Assembly (NCBI GenBank): GCA_902785925.1
Contig: CADAAI010000004.1
Location: 1 to 64,000 of the forward strand
Length of the DNA: 64,000 bases
Direction of reading: 5' to 3'
Source of the DNA: an uncultured Bacteroidales bacterium
GTDB lineage: Bacteria > Bacteroidota > Bacteroidia > Bacteroidales > Muribaculaceae
Shown here: positions 59,228 through 64,000 of the stretch, one piece after another
How the letters are laid out: each line of letters opens with the position of its first letter
How positions within the stretch are numbered: the first letter of the stretch is position 1
Notes under the pieces: generated by a model
The model's input: the letters and a program-made list of their open reading frames with translations, nothing else
Database searches by the model: none
What the model was told of the DNA's origin: nothing
Translations under genes and position numbers: made by a program

Positions 59228-60181
59228 TTACTTTCCAAACAAAGATTTCACAAATTCTTCCTTGCGGAAAATTTGGAGATCTTCCATGCGCTCGCCCAAA
59301 CCAATATACTTAACAGGAATGTGGAACTGGTCACTGATACCAACCACCACGCCACCTTTGGCAGTGCCGTCAAGCTTGGTAATAGCCAGAGCATTTACCT
59401 CGGTGGCAGCCACAAACTGCTTAGCCTGCTCAAAGGCATTTTGTCCAGTAGAACCATCAAGCACCAGCAGAACCTCGTTGGGAGCATCGGGCAACACCTT
59501 CTTCATCGTGTTCTTAATCTTTGTGAGCTGATTCATCAGACCCACATTGTTGTGCAGACGACCAGCGGTGTCAATAATAACCACGTCGGCATCTTGAGCC
59601 TTGGCACTAGCCACGGTGTCGTAGGCTACCGAAGCTGGGTCGGTACCCATCTTGTGCTTGATGACGGGAACACCCACGCGCTCGCCCCAAATCTCGAGCT
59701 GCTCATCGGCAGCGGCACGATAGGTGTCGGCAGCGCCAAGCACGACCTTGTTGCCAGCCTGAGTAAACTGATAAGCGAGTTTGCCAATAGTTGTGGTTTT
59801 TCCCACACCGTTAACACCCACCACCATGATGACATAGGGCTTTTTGTCTTCATCAACAGTAAAGTCTTCACGATTAGCATTATCATTGTCGACAAGCAAT
59901 TGAGTAATTTCCTCGCAAAGCATGTCATTAAGCTCATCGGTCGACGTGTATTTGTCACGGGCCACACGATCCTGAATGCGGTCTAGAATCTTGAGAGTGG
60001 TGTCGACACCCACATCACTGGTAATGAACACCTCCTCGAGGTTATCGAGCACCTCATCGTCGATAGTCGACTTGCCGGCAACAGCCTTTTTGAGTTTAGA
60101 AAATAGTCCTTCCTTGGTTTTATTTAATCCGCTGTCGAGAGTTTCTTTTTTCTCCTTGCTGAAAAACTTAAAAAAAGCCAT
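59228..60181 (-). CDS. ftsY: Signal recognition particle receptor FtsY
   Basis: 317 residues, a short form without the long acidic A domain of enterobacteria. NG domain: helical N part (TKEGLFSKLKKAVAGKSTIDDEVLDNLEEVFITSDVG), GTP-binding GVNGVGKTTTIGKLA, DTAGR, TKLDGTAKGG. It receives SRP-ribosome complexes at the inner membrane. rimO follows. Confidence 0.96.
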   Translation of the reverse strand: MAFFKFFSKEKKETLDSGLNKTKEGLFSKLKKAVAGKSTIDDEVLDNLEEVFITSDVGVDTTLKILDRIQDRVARDKYTSTDELNDMLCEEITQLLVDNDNANREDFTVDEDKKPYVIMVVGVNGVGKTTTIGKLAYQFTQAGNKVVLGAADTYRAAADEQLEIWGERVGVPVIKHKMGTDPASVAYDTVASAKAQDADVVIIDTAGRLHNNVGLMNQLTKIKNTMKKVLPDAPNEVLLVLDGSTGQNAFEQAKQFVAATEVNALAITKLDGTAKGGVVVGISDQFHIPVKYIGLGERMEDLQIFRKEEFVKSLFGK

Positions 60182-60212
60182 GTATAGTTAAGTTTTAAGT
60201 GAAAAGTAATTA

Positions 60213-60695
60213 CTATTCGGGATAATTCAGATTTTCATGATGCATGTCGTTAAGCACCTCAACTAGATATTTGCGGGCTTCCCACTTAGCCATTGGCAAG
60301 TTATTCAGCATATAGTTGCCGCACTCCATAGCGCTAGCACCTGGAATATCCTCGTCAAAGTTGGCAATAAAGGTGAAAAGTTCCTGCATGAGAGGCACTA
60401 TATCGGTCGACTCTAGGTCGCCCTGCATCAATAGGTAGTTACCTGTGCAGCATCCCATTGGTCCCCAATACACAATCTTGCTACCCCACACTGGGTGATT
60501 GCGCAAGAAAGTGGCAGCCAAATGTTCAATAGTGTGCAAAGCACCCTGACTAACTGCAGGCTCACGGTTGGGCAACTTCATGCGAATATCGAAAGTGGTT
60601 ATAATGCCTCCACCTTCTATTTTATCTTTTCGTGACACATACACACCACGCAACAGCTTAGTGTGATCAATAGTGAAACTTGCGATTTTTTCCAT
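60213..60695 (-). CDS. luxS: S-ribosylhomocysteine lyase (AI-2 synthase)
   Basis: 160 residues. Metal ligands H54 and H58 in HTIEH and C125 in MECGNY, general base E57, and catalytic cysteine C82 in GPMGCCTGNYLL. It cleaves S-ribosylhomocysteine to homocysteine and DPD, the precursor of the AI-2 signal. It lies 15 bases after the MTA/SAH nucleosidase, which supplies its substrate, so the two form the activated-methyl cycle. Confidence 0.96.
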   Translation of the reverse strand: MEKIASFTIDHTKLLRGVYVSRKDKIEGGGIITTFDIRMKLPNREPAVSQGALHTIEHLAATFLRNHPVWGSKIVYWGPMGCCTGNYLLMQGDLESTDIVPLMQELFTFIANFDEDIPGASAMECGNYMLNNLPMAKWEARKYLVEVLNDMHHENLNYPE

Positions 60696-60710
60696 TTGTA
60701 GTGTTATTAC

Positions 60711-61400
60711 TTATTTCAAATTTTGAAGAATTTCGCGAACAATAGCTAGTGTATGAGCTGGGGCATCAACCCAGAAATCACTATACTGCTGAGAATTGTC
60801 ATGACCTGCAACAGGAGAATCGCTGATTGCACGCATGCTCACAAACGGAGTTTTCATCACATAGCAAGTCTGCGCAATAGCACCGCTCTCCATGTCAACA
60901 GCCAGTGCTTCGGGAAAATGTTCCTGAATGGTTGCTATCTGATCAATTGTGTATACAAATTGATCACCACTCACAATGAGTCCACAATGCACCCCCTCTT
61001 TATTCTCAATCATATTGATAACATTGCTTGCACCATCGAAATATAGCGGCAAGCCCTGAACTTGGCCATAGCTCACTTCATCGTCAAAGCCACCACACCA
61101 CACGTCGTGATAGCACACTTGCCTACCCACCACCATGTCCATAACGTTGACATTGCTGTTCATAGCACCTGCTACACCAGTGTTGATAACAAGCTCGGGA
61201 TTATAATTATCAATCATGGCGACTGTACCTATTGCGGCATTAACTTTTCCAATGCCACACTTCATGGCAGCAATTTTGTGCTTACCAATTGTTCCGCAAT
61301 AGAACTTGATACCGTTGTTCTCGCTCACTCTCATGTTTTCTAGCATGGGCTTGAGTAACTCCAGCTCCTTGCTCATTGCTACTATTATTCCTATTCTCAT
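60711..61400 (-). CDS. mtnN: 5'-methylthioadenosine/S-adenosylhomocysteine nucleosidase
   Basis: I choose ATG 61400 (MRIGIIVAMSKELELL; 229 residues): this is where the family begins, and the upstream codons are hydrophobic and unlike it. E12 in MSKE, the purine-binding VDMESGAIAQTCY and the catalytic aspartate in RAISDSPVAG are present. It removes adenine from MTA and SAH. luxS is next. Confidence 0.95.
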   Translation of the reverse strand: MRIGIIVAMSKELELLKPMLENMRVSENNGIKFYCGTIGKHKIAAMKCGIGKVNAAIGTVAMIDNYNPELVINTGVAGAMNSNVNVMDMVVGRQVCYHDVWCGGFDDEVSYGQVQGLPLYFDGASNVINMIENKEGVHCGLIVSGDQFVYTIDQIATIQEHFPEALAVDMESGAIAQTCYVMKTPFVSMRAISDSPVAGHDNSQQYSDFWVDAPAHTLAIVREILQNLK

Positions 61401-61472
61401 AATGCTAAACCTATTAGAAATTACAAAATTAGTGAAAAATTTATACCTTAGCAAATCGCATGACAATTTCTA

Positions 61473-61913
61473 TTATAAAAAGTTGATTATTGCCATTATT
61501 GCCAAGCCAAGCAATACTATTGCTATTATTAATTTATATATTGAGCGATTAATGCGGCGCTCAAGTTGTAGATGCAACTCCTCAAGACTATCAATCTTGC
61601 CAGTTATGCAATCGCCGGCAATCATATTGAGCCGCTTATCGTTATATCCCACTTGGCTGATAACTTTTAATATTATGTCACCCCAGTCTTTAATATTTTT
61701 CTGTTCATTGGCACTAGCACTAAACACCTCAATCTTCTTGTAATCGGATGTAAAAATTATAGACTTAGGAGTTAATTGTCCATTTTTCGATATATTATCA
61801 CTATCTCTTATTTCAATAAGTTGCTCAACAAGAGGATGTAGCAATTTATACAAAACACGTGGAGAAACTTTTTCTCCACGTGATAATATTGTTTCGAGTG
61901 AAATGTAATTCAT
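61473..61913 (-). CDS. Small protein with C-terminal membrane anchor
   Basis: 146 residues, one helix at the very end (LIIAIVLLGLAIMAIINFL). Soluble helical N-part including YKLLHPLVEQLIEIRDSDNI, which could be the remnant of a kinase-like lobe, but the evidence is thin. Lies directly after the zinc-ribbon gene and before the nucleosidase gene, likely the same transcript. Family unknown. Confidence 0.6.
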   Translation of the reverse strand: MNYISLETILSRGEKVSPRVLYKLLHPLVEQLIEIRDSDNISKNGQLTPKSIIFTSDYKKIEVFSASANEQKNIKDWGDIILKVISQVGYNDKRLNMIAGDCITGKIDSLEELHLQLERRINRSIYKLIIAIVLLGLAIMAIINFL

Positions 61914-63215
61914 TTACTCGGTCTTAGGCTTTGGTTCCTCGGTTTTGGCAGGAGCCGATGACTTTTGACCATTATTGAGGTTTACCTGCTCGCGGCTACC
62001 ATCGGCCTTGCGAATATTAAGGATTCCCTTCTCGGTGTCCTCAAAACCGATAGCCTCGGCACCACCCTGATGTATCTTGGTGTTCTTGCCAGTGGTGCGG
62101 TCGTAGCGAACTACACTACCATCCTTCAAACGGAATACCTTATAATTTCCTGCTTGCTTGGTCTCGACAATGTCATCCTTACTGAACATAGGACTATCCT
62201 TGTCTTTTTCCTCGCCCACTGCAGTGGGAGCAGGAGTAGAAGCCTCGGTAGGAGCAACTTCTTGCTGTACTGGCTGCTCGGCAACAGGTTGCTGAACTTG
62301 TTGTGCTTGCTCCTCAGCCTTATTTTCAGTGTTGTTAGGATCTCCATCGGTGATGCTAAGAATGCGAATAAAGTTGCGCGCCTGCTCATTCATCCATTTC
62401 ACAGTCTCACTTGAACCTTGAGCTGGACGGCATACAATAGCCTGCTCGCTGTTAACATTTTGGAAAGTTCCTTCGTAGGTTGCCGAAGTAATATTTCTCG
62501 ACTCCACATCATAGAGATTGAGTACCACGCTCGCGCGATTGCTGGTTTCACCCTTAGGAGTGCTGAGAAAAGCATAGAAGAAATATTTTTTACCACCAAT
62601 TTCAGGCGCTTGTGGTATCATGTCAACTCCAGCCTTGAGCTTATTTTGATCGAACGACACCTCACGTCCAGCAGTTGAAATTTGCTTGATGTGCTCAGGA
62701 TCAATAGTCCACTTTTCTCCATTTTGAATGAGCTCATAGAGTTTATAGAATGAGTCATCACCCTTATCGGACTGAGTTATACCAATAATTTTATCGTTCT
62801 TGCCTGGCTCAGTACCCGAGATGCGCATTGCATAAACGATGGTGGCACCGTCGCCCACATAATTATTTTCATTAAGTGCACGTGACAATGCGTCGGCCGA
62901 TGCACTGTTACTATTGTCAACAATACTTACTGGCTGTGCTTCCTCCCTGTTCTTATCACCACTAAAATACATCTTATTGATGGCAAAAATAGCCAAGAAA
63001 GCCAACACGCCAATGCCTATCACTACATATCGAGTGATTTTGTTATTCTTATTATTTCGTTCGTCACGACGAGTATTACGGTTGTCATCGCTCCAATCTT
63101 CATAGTCACGACGATAACCTCTTGCTTCTGATTCAATTCGACTTCCACAACGGTTGCAGAATGCCGAATCCTCGGGTAACGTATTACCACAGTTAGGGCA
63201 TTTAATTGTACTCAT
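61914..63215 (-). CDS. Zinc-ribbon membrane protein with Q/V-rich linker
   Basis: I choose ATG 63215 (MSTIKCPNCGNTLPEDSAFC), 433 residues. A double-CxxC zinc ribbon at residues 6-25 is followed by an arginine/asparagine-rich stretch and a transmembrane helix (VVIGIGVLAFLAIFAI), then a soluble domain (about 110-290). A disordered Q/P/V-rich linker and a beta-rich end (VFRLKDGSVVRYDRTTGK) follow. The stop is immediately before the 61473 gene. Function unknown. Promoter box at 63246-63253. Confidence 0.75.
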   Translation of the reverse strand: MSTIKCPNCGNTLPEDSAFCNRCGSRIESEARGYRRDYEDWSDDNRNTRRDERNNKNNKITRYVVIGIGVLAFLAIFAINKMYFSGDKNREEAQPVSIVDNSNSASADALSRALNENNYVGDGATIVYAMRISGTEPGKNDKIIGITQSDKGDDSFYKLYELIQNGEKWTIDPEHIKQISTAGREVSFDQNKLKAGVDMIPQAPEIGGKKYFFYAFLSTPKGETSNRASVVLNLYDVESRNITSATYEGTFQNVNSEQAIVCRPAQGSSETVKWMNEQARNFIRILSITDGDPNNTENKAEEQAQQVQQPVAEQPVQQEVAPTEASTPAPTAVGEEKDKDSPMFSKDDIVETKQAGNYKVFRLKDGSVVRYDRTTGKNTKIHQGGAEAIGFEDTEKGILNIRKADGSREQVNLNNGQKSSAPAKTEEPKPKTE

Positions 63216-63724
63216 AATAAATATATATTCTCGTTTAACTTTGTGCAAAGGTAATGCAACTAACCATATTTTCAAAATTAATATTCACTTTTTTTATTAA
63301 AGGTGTAGTTATCAACATTTGGGTTGTTAATAACCCTGTAAATAGTGGTGAAAAAAAAATTGAAAAAAAGTGGAGAAAAAATTTGTTTTTTGCTAACTCG
63401 CCTGGCTTATAAAATAGTTGTCATTATCCAAATATTTTCATCACATTCTTTCATTTTTATTTTGAACAAGTTTTATAGTGCTTTTGTTTATTATTTATCA
63501 ATTTTTTTATTAACTTTGCAAATTGTAAACATAATGTTAATAACCTATTTAATTCATTATAAATCAATTTTTAAAGTTGTTAATAATACTTTAATAATTA
63601 ACTTCAAAACTATAATAATTCAAAAAGCAATAGTTTAATAAAAAAGTTTTAAACTCAATTAACAGGCTATTATCATCACTATATTTCTTTTTATAAAAAT
63701 ATAAATATAAAACATTAATATATT
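63216..63724. other. Long AT-rich divergent spacer before nadA
   Basis: 509 bases, over 75 percent A+T by eye. Contains the -7 box TACCTTTG (minus, 63246-63253) for the zinc-ribbon gene, TTATCAACA at 63309-63317 (one base off the DnaA box TTATCCACA), and several GTTAATAA/TTATTAAC blocks. No RNA gene is evident. Confidence 0.45.
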
Positions 63725-64000
63725 ATGAATGTTGACAAAGGATATGTTGAGGCAACAATTCCCGAGGGAATAGATCTCAAGGAAGAAATACTTAGGCTCA
63801 AGAAAGTGAGGAATGCCGTTATAATGGCTCACTTCTATCAGCGTGACGAAATACAAGACCTTGCCGACTACATTGGCGACAGTTTGGCCCTGGCACAACT
63901 TGCACAAGAGGTTGAGGCACCGGTGATTGTGCTGTGTGGTGTGCATTTTATGGGCGAGACTGCAAAAATTTTGAGTCCTGACAAAATTGTTATTGTACCT
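63725..64000 (+). CDS. nadA: Quinolinate synthase, N-terminal part (cut by window edge)
   Basis: 92 codons from ATG 63725 to the right edge without a stop. [42 protein letters not shown] then [19 protein letters not shown] is the start of NadA: the HFYQ histidine, the DSLALA substrate site, and [13 protein letters not shown] with the first cluster cysteine. NadA makes quinolinate, the first NAD precursor, from iminoaspartate and dihydroxyacetone phosphate. Confidence 0.92.
   Translation, partial: MNVDKGYVEATIPEGIDLKEEILRLKKVRNAVIMAHFYQRDEIQDLADYIGDSLALAQLAQEVEAPVIVLCGVHFMGETAKILSPDKIVIVP

Noticed and set aside
63309..63317. TTATCAACA as proof of an origin of replication
   Set aside because: One imperfect DnaA box in an AT-rich region is expected by chance; no cluster of boxes or dnaA/gidA neighbours.
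1..64000. CRISPR arrays, rRNA and tRNA genes
   Set aside because: No regularly spaced repeats with unique spacers and no cloverleaf or rRNA sequence were recognised; the tandem arrays have no spacers.

Overview
The window is a stretch of chromosome from a member of the order Bacteroidales, most likely a gut Muribaculaceae or Prevotellaceae bacterium; I cannot settle the genus. The evidence is the promoter style (a TAnnTTTG -7 box with TTTG/TTG about 19-21 bases upstream, almost no Shine-Dalgarno sequences), the gene families (C10/streptopain protease, DUF4421, DUF2723, TamB, viroplasmin-type RNase H, Na/Pi-cotransporter with PhoU domain, MTAN-LuxS) and secreted proteins ending in Bacteroidales-type C-terminal tails or dockerin repeats. 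No rRNA, tRNA or CRISPR array was seen.

Layout. 1-4400: a truncated CatA-like acetyltransferase, a BamE-like lipoprotein, a LiaF-like membrane protein, a secreted zinc-knuckle/WG-repeat protein, an IS remnant carrying palindromic repeats, and a membrane LytTR regulator. 4400-16500: a 9-bp minisatellite, a C10 protease with dockerin and an ABC exporter, a GH73/LysM glucosaminidase head-to-head with cytidine deaminase, a secreted protein with a JAMM-like motif, a Na/Pi transporter, a carboxypeptidase-regulatory-like protein, a small lipoprotein and a secreted beta-helix protein. 16700-31200: a housekeeping block of NAD synthetase, TamB-DUF4421-CotH, DciA-like/RecF, a DMT exporter with phosphopantetheinyl transferase, TcdA and shikimate kinase.

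31400-37100 is the accessory part. It holds a RecA-like/RepA-type ATPase whose C-terminal region is built from dispersed repeat elements, a candidate small RNA, a structured leader, an EcoRI-family adenine methyltransferase paired with a DUF262-HNH nuclease, and a second copy of the small lipoprotein cassette. After it come RNase H, a Fic protein, a cysteine desulfidase-like enzyme, an AT-rich secreted protein, glutamine synthetase and an ATPase with a palindromic operator.

44600-64000: a DUF2723 membrane glycosyltransferase-like protein, polysaccharide deacetylase, QueG, a secreted esterase, a 3'-5' exonuclease and a small membrane protein. Next is a 4.9-kb block bracketed by a perfect 41-bp direct repeat, holding a TPR/HTH regulator and a 767-residue surface protein. 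The rest is an RNA-modification/secretion and methyl-cycle group (RimO, FtsY, LuxS, MTA/SAH nucleosidase), a zinc-ribbon membrane protein, and the start of nadA at the right edge.

The most notable material is the methyltransferase/DUF262-HNH pair with its structured upstream region, the repeat-derived protein segment in the ATPase, the dispersed minisatellite and palindrome families, and the 41-bp repeat bracket.
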